Source: DAMCAP01 sp964369265 (GTDB lineage Bacteria; Bacillota; Clostridia; Oscillospirales; Ruminococcaceae). From it: DNA of 20,770 nt. The translations under genes and the position numbers were made by a program. Where the stretch lies: contig CAYJEV010000025.1 in NCBI GenBank assembly GCA_964369265.1, forward strand, positions 1 to 20,770, read 5' to 3'. The notes beneath the pieces are model-generated. The model saw nothing but the letters and a program-made list of their open reading frames with translations. It was not told the DNA's origin and did not search any database. This document shows positions 7,201 to 14,574 of this stretch, piece by piece; position 1 is the stretch's first letter, and each line of letters begins with the position of its first letter.

Positions 7201-7340
7201 CATACTATATATTAAAGCAAGAGAGGTTTTGGCTGAGTGCGAAAGCCTTGAATAGCTCTGCCTTTTGAGCTTCTCATAATATATGCTTTCAAATTTGATA
7301 AGCAAAACGAAACTGCCAATAAAAAAGGCAGTTTTGTTTT
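7201..7340 (+). ncRNA. Possible small structured RNA ending in a terminator
   Basis: No gene covers this part of the divergent region. On the plus strand a closed fold can be drawn: AAAGCA (7214-7219) with UGCUUU (7284-7289), GAGA (7221-7224) with UCUC (7272-7275), and inside them two hairpins, GGCU/AGCC (7231-7247) and AGCUC/GAGCU (7254-7271). A strong terminator hairpin follows at 7304-7340. The individual helices are short, and the only upstream -10-like sequence (TATACT, 7190-7195) lacks a good -35. I do not recognise a known riboswitch core, so this is a guess from shape only. Confidence 0.3.
7304..7340. terminator. Strong bidirectional hairpin terminator
   Basis: A 14-bp stem with one G-T pair joins 7304-7317 (aaaacgaaactgcc) to 7327-7340 (ggcagttttgtttt), with a 9-nt A-rich loop. 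T-rich sequence follows in both directions. No recognised gene on either strand obviously needs it, which suggests an unannotated transcript in 7150-7300. Confidence 0.7.
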
Positions 7341-7427
7341 ATACATCTTCTTTATACTCATCAGCCCTCCTCATATATATTTTTACTTTTTATTCCATTT
7401 CAAATACATTAATTTCTAAATTTTTCC

Positions 7428-7456
7428 TTTACATCTACCACAAATTGTCTTATAAT
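7428..7456 (+). promoter_or_regulatory. Promoter of the secreted repeat protein gene
   Basis: TTTACA (7428-7433), a 17-nt spacer and a perfect TATAAT (7451-7456) precede the start codon by about 40 bp. A GGAGG ribosome binding site follows just before the ATG at 7495. Confidence 0.75.
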
Positions 7457-7494
7457 ATAGATGGATACAAAAATATTTTAATGGAGGACGAAAA

Positions 7495-9248
7495 ATGACT
7501 AAGTTTATCTCAAGGCTTTTCGCAATAACCCTAATAATTATGGTGATTCCTATGGTTTCTATTGGTGCATTAGATGATGTGCCTTATCTTGATTCAAACG
7601 GCAATACACAATATGCAGATGGTGTATTAGAGCCCAATTCATTTGGTTTTGTGAATTATACAAACGATCCTACTTGGTTTATTGTTAAAGAAGATTTAGA
7701 ATTTGATATTGCTTATGTTTTTGGAGATATTCATATTATTTTAGCAGATAATGCAACGCTTAAAGTAGATAGCCTTGAATCATCTTATTCGACTAGCAAA
7801 TTAACTATATATGCTCAATCGACAGGTGATAATATGGGCAGTTTAGTTGCTACTTCTTCTAATGAACAAGTAGCCATAGGTTCTATGCAAAATAATTCTG
7901 CTGTAATAACCATTAATGGCGGAGAAATAATAGCAACATCAAATGGTGATAGCCCTGCTATTGGTAGTGGTATAAATGGTAATGCTACAATCACTATAAA
8001 TGGTGGAAAAATAANNNNNNNNNNNNNNNNNNNNNNNNNNNNNNNNNNNNNNNNNNNNNNNNNNNNNNNNNNNNNNNNNNNNNNNNNNNNNNNNNNNNNN
8101 NNNNNNNNNNNNNNAATGGTAATGCTACAATCACTATAAATGGTGGAAAAATAACAGCAACTTCAAATGGTGATAGCACTGCTATTGGTAGTGGTAATAA
8201 TGGTAATGCTGAAATTTTAATATCTGATGGAGAAATAACAGCAACTTCAAGTAGTAATGGTTCCACTATTGGTAGTGGCATGAATGGTAGTGCAGATGTT
8301 GATATCCGTGATGGTTTGGTGCTAAGTGAAAATAGTGGAGAAGGAGCTGCTATTGGTGGTGGTAGAAATTCTCTCAACTCCACTGTGACAATAATTGGAG
8401 GTACTATACATGCTTTATCTACTGGTCCGCTTGATATAAAAAGCTCCAACTTTATGACTCCAGGTGGAAATGCTATAATACATGTTAGCAACAAAGAGGA
8501 TAGTATTTCTGGATTCACAGATATGGATAGACAAAGTTGTATTATATTTAGAGAAAATGTTGGAACAATTTATGGGAACTACAGCTTAACAGAAGATTTA
8601 CACATAAAGTCCGATCAAAAGTTAACTATTGCTGATAACAGCGAATTAGCTATTCTTCAAGATGGTCAATTATTTATCTATAATGGCGGCGAGCTAATCA
8701 ATGATGGACACTTAATTAACTTTGGTGTTATTACGAACTACAAAGGCGGTACTATTAAAAATAATGCTCACTTCCTGCAAAATGGAATATTAAAGAATGG
8801 TGGAACTCTAGTGCTTGATGGTAACACTAATAATATAGGCACTATTGAAACCTACAAATCCAGCACAATAATAGGAGATATCACCCTTAACGTTGGAACA
8901 ATCAGAGCTATAGATAAAGAGCTAATTGAACCAGCTCTAGTATCTTCTTCAAAGAATGATAGTGATGTTGAAGAAGTGCTAGTTAAGCCAATAATTGAAG
9001 GAAAAACAACTAGAACAATAGAGCTTGGAAAAGACCTAGTCCTTTCTTCCAACGCTAACTACTTCAATTACATGTACACATTAGTAAATGAGAATACTAA
9101 ACTTGGCAGAGATTACCTAAACTTTGACCCAACCACAACAACAATAACAATCCCAGCCGAGTTCATCGAAACTTTAGGCAAGGGAGAGCACAAAGTTGCA
9201 ATGGTGTTCGCTCAAGGAAGAGCAGAAACAACTTTTATTATTGAGTAA
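7495..9248 (+). CDS. Secreted protein with 28-residue beta-helix-like repeats; interrupted by an assembly gap
   Basis: The gene begins at ATG 7495 after TGGAGGAC, with a classic signal peptide (SRLFAITLIIMVIPMVSIGA, about residues 6-25). A leading domain is followed by 28-residue repeats of the form ITINGGxIxATSNGDSxAIGSGxNGNA (about 7890-8400), as in right-handed beta-helix surface proteins of gut Firmicutes. A hydrophilic stretch rich in G, N and I/L alternation (about 8550-8900) follows. The C-terminal Ig/X2-like module runs from about 9010 (ELGKDLVLSSNANYFNYMYT) to ITIPAEFIETLGKGEHKVAM and TTFIIE. Exactly 100 Ns (8015-8114) split it. The reading frame shifts across them only because the gap length is a placeholder, so I treat both parts as one gene. 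No LPXTG or SLH anchor is visible, so it is probably released or held by binding. Function is unknown; carbohydrate or matrix binding is plausible. Confidence 0.8.
7890..8400 (+). repeat. 84-bp tandem repeats in the secreted protein gene, containing the 100-N gap
   Basis: The I-N-G-G type anchor codon recurs at 7912, 7996, (gap), 8136, 8220 and 8304, that is every 84 bp, and once more at 8391 with one extra codon. The 40 bases left of the gap (7975-8014) are identical to the 40 bases right of it (8115-8154). This is what is expected where a tandem array stopped the assembler. Confidence 0.9.
8015..8114. other. Assembly gap of 100 Ns
   Basis: Exactly 100 consecutive Ns, the usual placeholder for a gap of unknown size. 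With an 84-bp period and the 40-bp flanking identity, the true gap should be 44 plus a multiple of 84 bases, or the two ends simply overlap by 40 bases. Confidence 0.97.
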
Positions 9249-9261
9249 TTAATCGCATTTA

Positions 9262-9292
9262 AAAAGCACTCATAACGAGTGCTTTTTTGTTT
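9262..9292 (+). terminator. Terminator of the secreted repeat protein gene
   Basis: A 10-bp perfect stem (aaaagcactc 9262-9271 with gagtgctttt 9277-9286) has a 5-nt loop and a T-rich tail (ttttttgttt). It is 13 bp after the stop codon. It could also stop minus-strand transcription leaving the small gene that ends at 9296. Confidence 0.85.
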
Positions 9293-9295
9293 AGA

Positions 9296-9439
9296 CTATT
9301 TAATTCTATTCTCGTCTTTTAGACAGGCTGGTAATGGATAAGTTTCGCTTGCTCTATGGTTTTGAACACATTCGCAACACTTTCCAAATCTTGGGCAAGA
9401 AGTATTCTTGCAAGGGCAGATATCAGCTTTACAACTCAT
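9296..9439 (-). CDS. Cysteine-rich small protein, copy 1 (47 aa)
   Basis: This short gene starts at ATG 9439 after AAAGGATG and ends with TAG at 9296. The product is 47 residues with eight cysteines: Cys3, 8, 10, 15, 21, 22, 24 and 39. Its core is CPRFGKCCECVQNHR (15-29), followed by PLPACL (35-40). It has no signal peptide, so it is presumably cytosolic, and the CxC and CCxC groupings suggest metal binding. It resembles the short GKCCEC...LPAC proteins annotated as DUF6485-type in Clostridia, but I am naming that family from memory. The function of that family is not known to me. It shares 36 of 47 residues with the neighbouring copy 2. Being conserved at protein level, with its own ribosome binding site, argues strongly that it is a real gene. 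Confidence 0.85.
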   Translation of the reverse strand: MSCKADICPCKNTSCPRFGKCCECVQNHRASETYPLPACLKDENRIK

Positions 9440-9480
9440 AAAAATACATCCTTTCTTTGATTAAAACATTAAATCGGCTT

Positions 9481-9505
9481 TGATATTGAAAATATTACAA
9501 TATCA
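9481..9505. other. Inverted repeat between the two cysteine-rich genes
   Basis: tgatattg (9481-9488) and caatatca (9498-9505) form a perfect 8-bp inverted repeat with a 9-bp centre, in the 83-bp gap between the two small genes. There is no uridine tract, so it may be an operator or RNA hairpin rather than a terminator. Confidence 0.4.
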
Positions 9506-9522
9506 CTAGAGGAAATGAAAAA

Positions 9523-9666
9523 CTATCTAATTCTATTTTCCTCTTTTAGACAGGCTGGTAATGGATTCACTTCATCTTTTCTGTGTTTTTGAACACACTC
9601 GCAACACTTTCCTCTTCTTGGGCAGTTAGTGTATTGACATGGACAGATATCAGCTTTACAACTCAT
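9523..9666 (-). CDS. Cysteine-rich small protein, copy 2 (47 aa)
   Basis: This is the paralogue and upstream partner of the neighbouring small gene. The start ATG at 9666 follows AAGGAAG at a normal distance and the stop is TAG at 9523. All eight cysteines (3, 8, 10, 15, 21, 22, 24, 39) are conserved, as are MSCKADICPC at the N-terminus, GKCCECVQ (19-26) and NPLPACLK (34-41). The eleven differences fall between the cysteines, mostly at charged or polar positions, which is the pattern of selection on a metal-binding or disulfide scaffold. The two genes probably arose by local duplication. A TATAAT promoter lies about 55 bp upstream. The role is unknown; metal storage, sensing or a small redox function are possibilities only. 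Confidence 0.85.
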   Translation of the reverse strand: MSCKADICPCQYTNCPRRGKCCECVQKHRKDEVNPLPACLKEENRIR

Positions 9667-9715
9667 AAGTAATTACTTCCTTTCTTTATTTGCAACATAT
9701 AAACACATTGCTTAT

Positions 9716-9748
9716 TTGTATTATACAATATTTTTTTGTAAAAATAAA
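9716..9748 (-). promoter_or_regulatory. Promoter of the cysteine-rich gene pair, with an overlapping dyad
   Basis: On the minus strand TATAAT (9720-9725) lies 17 nt from a weak TTTATT -35 (9743-9748). The -10 sits inside a perfect dyad, TTGTAT-T-ATACAA (9716-9728), which could be an operator. The remaining gap to the plus-strand gene at 9914 is very A/T rich and otherwise featureless. Confidence 0.45.
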
Positions 9749-9840
9749 GTGATAATGTCACATTTTGTATTTTATTTTTAAATTTTTTTTGGATTGCACA
9801 AATAAATTACAAAATTTGCTAACACTTCTCCAAAACAATA

Positions 9841-9849
9841 TGTTATAAT
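9841..9849 (+). promoter_or_regulatory. Extended -10 promoter of the phosphohexomutase gene
   Basis: TGTTATAAT (9841-9849) is an extended -10 element (TGn plus perfect TATAAT). There is no good -35 at 16-18 nt, which extended -10 promoters tolerate. The leader would be about 60 nt. Confidence 0.55.
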
Positions 9850-9913
9850 GCAATTATTAAGAGCTTAATTCAAGATATTAATATCACGATAAAATATAAA
9901 GAGGAGAATGAAA

Positions 9914-11596
9914 ATGGAATTTAAAGAGAAATTCAATCTATGGCAAAATAATCTTCCAAAAGGCACAGCGCTATTTGAAGAACTTGAAGGCATTAAGGGA
10001 AGCGATGAAGAGATCTATGAGAGATTTTATAGCGACTTAACTTTTGGCACAGGAGGTCTTAGAGGAACATTAGGTGTTGGAAGCAATAGGATGAACATAT
10101 ACACAGTCGGAGTTGCAGTTAGAGGGATAGCAGAGTATCTAAAAAGAAAAAGTAGCTCCCCAACTGCTGTTATAGCACACGACAGCAGACATATGGGCAA
10201 GGAATTTTCTGAACTTGCAGCTTCTGTGCTTAGTGAATGTGGCGTTAAGGTGTATTTATTCGATAGGCTAATGCCAACTCCAGTTCTTTCTTATGCAGTT
10301 AGAAAACTTGGTTGTACTGGCGGCTTAATGATAACAGCTAGCCACAATCCAAAAGAATATAACGGAATGAAGGCGTATAATGCTGATGGTTGCCAGCTTT
10401 CTGACGAAGATTCATCCGAGATAATTGATTTTATTAAAACGCTTAATATTTTTGATATCAAAAAAGCTGACTTCAAAACTGCTCTAAATGAAGGCAAGGT
10501 TGTTATGGTAGGTGACGATTTAGTGACAAGCTATCTAGAAACCGTTAAAGCCTTAAGCATGAGAGATAACCTTAAAGACACAGATATAAATATAGTGTAC
10601 ACGCCTTTATATGGCACAGGAATGGAGTGCGTTGAGAGAGTGCTTCGAGAGCAAGGCTTACCAGAACAACGAATAACCATCGTTGAGGAGCAAAGAGAGC
10701 CTAACGGCGATTTCCCAACCTGCCCATACCCAAACCCTGAAAGCAAAGAAGCGATGAAGCTTGGTTTTAGCAAGCTTCACGAGGGCGATATATTAATAGC
10801 GACAGACCCAGATGCAGATAGAGTTGGAATTGGGCTGATTAAAAATGGCGAAGAAATATTGCTTGGCGGAAATGATGTTGGTATTCTTCTGCTAGATTAT
10901 ATCATAACAGCTCTTAATGAGAAGAATAAGCTTCCTTCAAATGGCGTGCTTATTTCAACTATCGTTTCAACAAAAATGGTTGAGGCTATAGCAAAAAAAC
11001 ATAACCTTTCATACATGGCAACACTAACAGGCTTTAAATATATTGGTGCAGCAATGGACAAAGCTTTATCTGGAAACAAGCAGCTTATCTTCTCTTTTGA
11101 GGAGAGTTGCGGTTATCTTCCTGGCAACTATATCAGAGATAAAGACGGTGTGTCTGCGGCAATGCTAATCGCTGAGATGGCAGCACATCTAAAAAGCAAA
11201 AACATTGATGTTATCGATAGATTAAATGAGCTAAGGGTTATGTATGGCAATCATTATGAGCTAGTTTCCTCTATTGCATTTAAAGGATCACAAGGCATGA
11301 AGGAAATGGCTGATATTATGTCTAAGTTAAGAAGCAACCCTCCAACACAAATTGGAGATGCAAAAATAGCTTTTGTTAGAGATTATCTAAACGGTACAGA
11401 TACTGCTAATGGTGTCGCTAAAAAAGCAGATATAATGAAATCTAATGTTGTTGCTTTTCATCTTGAAACAGAGGAAACTATTATTGTTCGCCCATCTGGA
11501 ACAGAACCTAAACTAAAATTCTATCTTCTTTTAAAAGGCGATAAAGAGAGAGGCAAGGCTATTATTAAAGCAACCGAAGACTTGCTTTCAAAATAA
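9914..11596 (+). CDS. pgcA: Phosphoglucomutase/phosphomannomutase family enzyme (560 aa)
   Basis: This is an alpha-D-phosphohexomutase, probably interconverting glucose 1-phosphate and glucose 6-phosphate, which feeds glycogen, exopolysaccharide and glycolipid synthesis. All four family landmarks are present (numbering from this start): GTGGLRG (46-52), the catalytic phosphoserine loop TASHNP (141-146, Ser143), the magnesium loop DPDADR (298-303) and the sugar-binding EESCG (about 395). The C-terminal phosphate-binding RPSGTEPK lies near 526. The length matches the long bacterial PgcA-type enzymes rather than GlmM (about 450). I chose ATG 9914 because GAGGAG (9901-9906) lies seven bases before it; the ATG at 9908 would leave only one base. 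It stands alone between a promoter and a terminator. Phosphomannomutase activity cannot be excluded. Confidence 0.93.
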   Translation: MEFKEKFNLWQNNLPKGTALFEELEGIKGSDEEIYERFYSDLTFGTGGLRGTLGVGSNRMNIYTVGVAVRGIAEYLKRKSSSPTAVIAHDSRHMGKEFSELAASVLSECGVKVYLFDRLMPTPVLSYAVRKLGCTGGLMITASHNPKEYNGMKAYNADGCQLSDEDSSEIIDFIKTLNIFDIKKADFKTALNEGKVVMVGDDLVTSYLETVKALSMRDNLKDTDINIVYTPLYGTGMECVERVLREQGLPEQRITIVEEQREPNGDFPTCPYPNPESKEAMKLGFSKLHEGDILIATDPDADRVGIGLIKNGEEILLGGNDVGILLLDYIITALNEKNKLPSNGVLISTIVSTKMVEAIAKKHNLSYMATLTGFKYIGAAMDKALSGNKQLIFSFEESCGYLPGNYIRDKDGVSAAMLIAEMAAHLKSKNIDVIDRLNELRVMYGNHYELVSSIAFKGSQGMKEMADIMSKLRSNPPTQIGDAKIAFVRDYLNGTDTANGVAKKADIMKSNVVAFHLETEETIIVRPSGTEPKLKFYLLLKGDKERGKAIIKATEDLLSK

Positions 11597-11614
11597 CTTA
11601 ACTAATTTATACTT

Positions 11615-11652
11615 AAAAACTTTCACTTGATAATAATAGTGAAAGTTTTTTT
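11615..11652 (+). terminator. Terminator of the phosphohexomutase gene
   Basis: A perfect 13-bp stem joins 11615-11627 (aaaaactttcact) to 11638-11650, with a 10-nt loop and an uninterrupted T run. It is 18 bp past the stop codon. Confidence 0.92.
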
Positions 11653-11683
11653 GCATTTTTAACCTTAAAAACCAAATTTTCTA

Positions 11684-11712
11684 TTGATAAAATGCCATAA
11701 TACTATTATAAT
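11684..11712 (+). promoter_or_regulatory. Promoter of asnS
   Basis: TTGATA (11684-11689), a 17-nt spacer and TATAAT (11707-11712) give a near-consensus housekeeping promoter. The leader would be only about 25 nt, too short for a T-box. Confidence 0.8.
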
Positions 11713-11744
11713 GAATATACTATTTAAATTATGGAGGTAAGAAC

Positions 11745-13139
11745 ATGACAAGAGCAACTGTTAAAACGCTTTTTGCAAATCCGCAAGATTTTGATAAAAA
11801 GCAAGCAAAAGTTTGTGGCTGGGTTAAAACATTAAGACACTCAGGCGCTATAGTATTCATCGAACTAAATGATGGTAGCTGTTTTAATAATTTACAGATA
11901 GTTGTATCTGAGAATAATATAGAGAATTTTGAGGCTGTGACTAAGCTTAATGTAGGCTCTGCGCTTATCATTCATGGCGAGGTTATTCTAACACCAGCTG
12001 CAAAGCAACCGCTAGAAATCTCTGCTACTAACATTGAGGTGGAAGGAGCTTCAACTCCTGACTACCCTCTCCAAAAGAAAAGACACACACTAGAATACCT
12101 AAGAACAATCCCTCATCTTCGCCCAAGAACAAACACATTAGGCGCTGTATTTAGAGTTAGATCTGTGGCAGCTTATGCTATCCATAAGTTCTTTAACGAA
12201 AGAGGATTTGTGTATTCCCATTCCCCAATCATAACAGGAAGCGATGCTGAGGGAGCTGGCGAGATGTTCAGAGTAACAACTCTTTCTCCAACAAACCCTC
12301 CTCTAACTGAAAGCGGCGAAGTTGATTATACTGAGGACTTCTTTGGGAAAGAAACTAACCTAACAGTTTCAGGGCAGCTTCAAGCTGAAATCATGGCTTT
12401 GACATACGCAAATGTTTATACATTCGCACCAACGTTCAGAGCAGAAAACTCATACACTGCAAGACACGCTTCTGAGTTCTGGATGATAGAGCCTGAAATA
12501 GCTTTTGCTGATTTAAACGACGATATGGAGCTTGCTGAGGATATGACAAAGTTTGTTATAGCTCATGTATTAAAAGAATGCCCAGAGGAGATGGAGTTCT
12601 TTGATAAGTTCATTGAAAAAGGAATAACTGAAAGACTAACTAAGCTTGTTAATGCAAAGTTTGCTCGCATGACATACACAGAAGCTATTGATATTCTTTT
12701 AAAAGTTAAAGATAGATTTAGCTTCCCTGTTGAATGGGGCTGCGATTTACAAACTGAGCATGAAAGATATATTTGTGAGGAACATGTTGGCGGCCCTGTA
12801 TTTGTAACTGACTATCCAAAGGACATTAAAGCTTTCTATATGCGCCTAAACGACGATAACAAGACTGTTGCTGCTATGGATATGCTAGTTCCTGGTGTTG
12901 GCGAGCTAATTGGTGGTTCTCAAAGAGAGGAACGCTACGACATCCTTGCTATGAGAATGGATGAAGTCGGCATTGACAAAGAGCATATGCAGTGGTATCT
13001 TGATCTTAGAAAATATGGTGGCACTAAGCATGCTGGATATGGTCTTGGATTTGAAAGACTAATTATGTATATAACTGGTGTTTCAAACATTAGAGATGTT
13101 ATCCCGTTCCCTAGAACTCCAAAAACTGCTGATTTATAA
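11745..13139 (+). CDS. asnS: Asparaginyl-tRNA synthetase (464 aa)
   Basis: This cytosolic class IIb aminoacyl-tRNA synthetase charges tRNA-Asn. An N-terminal OB-fold anticodon-binding domain (about 18-100, with VCGWVKTLRHSGAIVFIELN) precedes the catalytic core. That core shows class II motif 2 (FRAENSYTARHASEFWMIEP, 231-250) and motif 3 near the end (GYGLGFERLIMYITG). GGSQREERYD and the TGSDAEGAGEMFRVTTL segment (164-180) are AsnS-like; the enzyme lacks the large insertion of bacterial AspRS. Length is standard. The ATG follows TGGAGGT at a good distance. It shares a transcript with the aminotransferase downstream, since no terminator separates them. Its presence suggests this organism need not rely solely on transamidation for Asn-tRNA. 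Confidence 0.96.
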   Translation: MTRATVKTLFANPQDFDKKQAKVCGWVKTLRHSGAIVFIELNDGSCFNNLQIVVSENNIENFEAVTKLNVGSALIIHGEVILTPAAKQPLEISATNIEVEGASTPDYPLQKKRHTLEYLRTIPHLRPRTNTLGAVFRVRSVAAYAIHKFFNERGFVYSHSPIITGSDAEGAGEMFRVTTLSPTNPPLTESGEVDYTEDFFGKETNLTVSGQLQAEIMALTYANVYTFAPTFRAENSYTARHASEFWMIEPEIAFADLNDDMELAEDMTKFVIAHVLKECPEEMEFFDKFIEKGITERLTKLVNAKFARMTYTEAIDILLKVKDRFSFPVEWGCDLQTEHERYICEEHVGGPVFVTDYPKDIKAFYMRLNDDNKTVAAMDMLVPGVGELIGGSQREERYDILAMRMDEVGIDKEHMQWYLDLRKYGGTKHAGYGLGFERLIMYITGVSNIRDVIPFPRTPKTADL

Positions 13140-13148
13140 TCGTTTCGT

Positions 13149-13169
13149 GCTATGCTATGCTATGCATAG
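13149..13169 (+). repeat. Short GCTAT tandem repeat and hairpin in the asnS-aminotransferase gap
   Basis: GCTAT is repeated three times from 13149 and runs into a palindrome; ctatgc (13155-13160) can pair with gcatag (13164-13169) around a 3-nt loop. There is no T tract, so it should not end transcription. Confidence 0.4.
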
Positions 13170-13198
13170 TTAAATATATGAAAAATAGGAGAATAATT

Positions 13199-14476
13199 AT
13201 GAGTAATTATCAATCTATGTCAAAAGATCAACTGTTAGCTGAAAAGGCTAAAATGGAAACTGCTTTTGCTGATTTTAAGGCTCTTGGCTTAAAATTAAAC
13301 ATGGCAAGAGGCAAGCCAGGAAATGAGCAACTTTCTCTTTCACTTCCAATGCTTGATGTTCTAACATCAGAGAGCATGATGACTTCTATGTCTGGAGATG
13401 ACTGCCGTAACTATGGTGTACTTGATGGTATTGTTGAGGCTAAGACTCTTTTTGGAGATGTTATGGGCGTTTCTAATGATGAGATCATCATTGAAGGCTC
13501 TTCTTCTCTAACTATCATGTTCGATACTGTTTCAAAGGCTATGACACACGGTGTTTTAGGCTCTGAAAAGCCTTGGGGCAAGTATGACAAGGTTAAGTTC
13601 CTTTGTCCTGTTCCTGGTTATGATCGTCACTTCGCTATAACTGAATTTTTCGGCGTTGAGATGATTAGCATTCCAATGGACGATAACGGCCCTGATATGG
13701 ATATGGTTGAAAAGATGGTGGCTGCTGATGATACTATTAAGGGTATCTGGTGTGTTCCTAAGTATTCAAACCCATTAGGTGGTACTTATTCTGATGAAGT
13801 AGTTAAGCGCTTTGCGAACCTAAAGCCAGCTGCTAAGGACTTTAGAATTTTCTGGGATAACGCTTATGCTGTTCACTACATCTACAAAGACACTAACCTT
13901 TTAAATATTCTTGATGAGTGTAAGAAAGCTGGAAACCCAAATATGGTATTCATGTTTGGTTCAACTTCTAAAATCACTTTCCCAGGAGCTGGTGTGGCGT
14001 TTGTATGTTCTTCAAAAGAGAATATTGACTTCATTAAAAAGCAAATCTCTGCTCAAGCTATCAGCTGGGATAAGCTAAACATGCTAAGACATGTTAGATT
14101 CTTCAAGGATAAAGCTGGCGTTCTTGCTCATATGGACAAGCATGCAGAGGTATTACGTCCTCGTTTTGATGCTGTTCTAAATAAGTTTGAAAACGACTTA
14201 ACTGGGCTTGGTGTTGGTAGCTGGTTAAAGCCTGATGGCGGTTACTTCATCACTTTCACTTCTCTAAATGGATGCGCAAAGAGAATTGTTGAGCTATGTA
14301 AAGAGGGCGGTGTTGTTCTAACAGGAGCAGGCGCTACTCACCCATACAACAACAACCCAGACGACAATATGATTCGTATTGCTCCATCTCTTCCATCTGC
14401 TGAAGAGCTTTCAAAAGCAGTTGAGCTATTTTGCATTGCTGTTAAGCTTGCATCACTAGAATCTCTAACTAAGTAA
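13199..14476 (+). CDS. Aspartate aminotransferase-like PLP enzyme, PF12897 type (425 aa)
   Basis: This is a fold-type I PLP-dependent aminotransferase of the subgroup represented by actinobacterial aspartate aminotransferases (Pfam PF12897), distinct from AspB/AspC. Key residues: NPLGG (191-195), the PLP-ring aspartate Asp220 in FWDNAYAVH, and the Schiff-base lysine Lys258 in STSKITFPGAG. MARGKPGNEQLSLS (35-48) and CRNYGVLDG (69-77) are further signatures. It probably interconverts aspartate and 2-oxoglutarate with oxaloacetate and glutamate. I chose ATG 13199 because AGGAG lies seven bases before it; an upstream in-frame ATG at 13157 runs through a simple repeat and has no ribosome binding site. 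It follows asnS by 59 bp, plausibly supplying aspartate for asparagine. Confidence 0.9.
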   Translation: MSNYQSMSKDQLLAEKAKMETAFADFKALGLKLNMARGKPGNEQLSLSLPMLDVLTSESMMTSMSGDDCRNYGVLDGIVEAKTLFGDVMGVSNDEIIIEGSSSLTIMFDTVSKAMTHGVLGSEKPWGKYDKVKFLCPVPGYDRHFAITEFFGVEMISIPMDDNGPDMDMVEKMVAADDTIKGIWCVPKYSNPLGGTYSDEVVKRFANLKPAAKDFRIFWDNAYAVHYIYKDTNLLNILDECKKAGNPNMVFMFGSTSKITFPGAGVAFVCSSKENIDFIKKQISAQAISWDKLNMLRHVRFFKDKAGVLAHMDKHAEVLRPRFDAVLNKFENDLTGLGVGSWLKPDGGYFITFTSLNGCAKRIVELCKEGGVVLTGAGATHPYNNNPDDNMIRIAPSLPSAEELSKAVELFCIAVKLASLESLTK

Positions 14477-14488
14477 AACTATAGCTTT

Positions 14489-14527
14489 AAACACTCACAG
14501 TGTTGCTGTGAGTGTTTATTGGTTTTA
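14489..14527 (+). terminator. Terminator of the asnS-aminotransferase operon
   Basis: A perfect 12-bp stem joins 14489-14500 (aaacactcacag) to 14506-14517 (ctgtgagtgttt) with a 5-nt loop, followed by attggtttt. It starts 12 bp past the stop codon. Confidence 0.88.
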
Positions 14528-14574
14528 ACAATGCGAAAATTGACAGATTATGTAATAATATAAGGAGCATTACT

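Noticed and set aside
7221..7275. tRNA-like stretch (ggctgagtgcgaaagcc resembles a Ser/Leu D-arm)
   Set aside because: There is no T-arm, no credible anticodon arm and no 7-bp acceptor stem, so it is not a tRNA.
7283..7498. 71-codon open frame on the plus strand ahead of the secreted protein gene
   Set aside because: It runs through the 7304-7340 terminator and the 7428-7456 promoter, has no ribosome binding site, and overlaps the real start at 7495. Its composition (many F, I, Y, S) is that of translated A/T-rich DNA.
7890..8400. CRISPR-like array
   Set aside because: The 84-bp repeats are coding, in frame and without unrelated spacers; no cas genes are present.
7495..9248. Real frameshift or two separate genes in the secreted protein
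   Set aside because: The frame change occurs only across 100 placeholder Ns flanked by identical 40-bp sequence; repeats continue in phase on both sides, so one intact gene is simpler.
13157..13198. Upstream ATG extension of the aminotransferase
   Set aside because: These 14 codons overlap a GCTAT repeat and hairpin and lack a ribosome binding site, while ATG 13199 has AGGAG at seven bases.
14477..14574. Purine riboswitch before the NCS2 permease
   Set aside because: The segment is filled by the upstream gene's terminator and a short leader; no three-way junction with the conserved purine-aptamer loops is visible.
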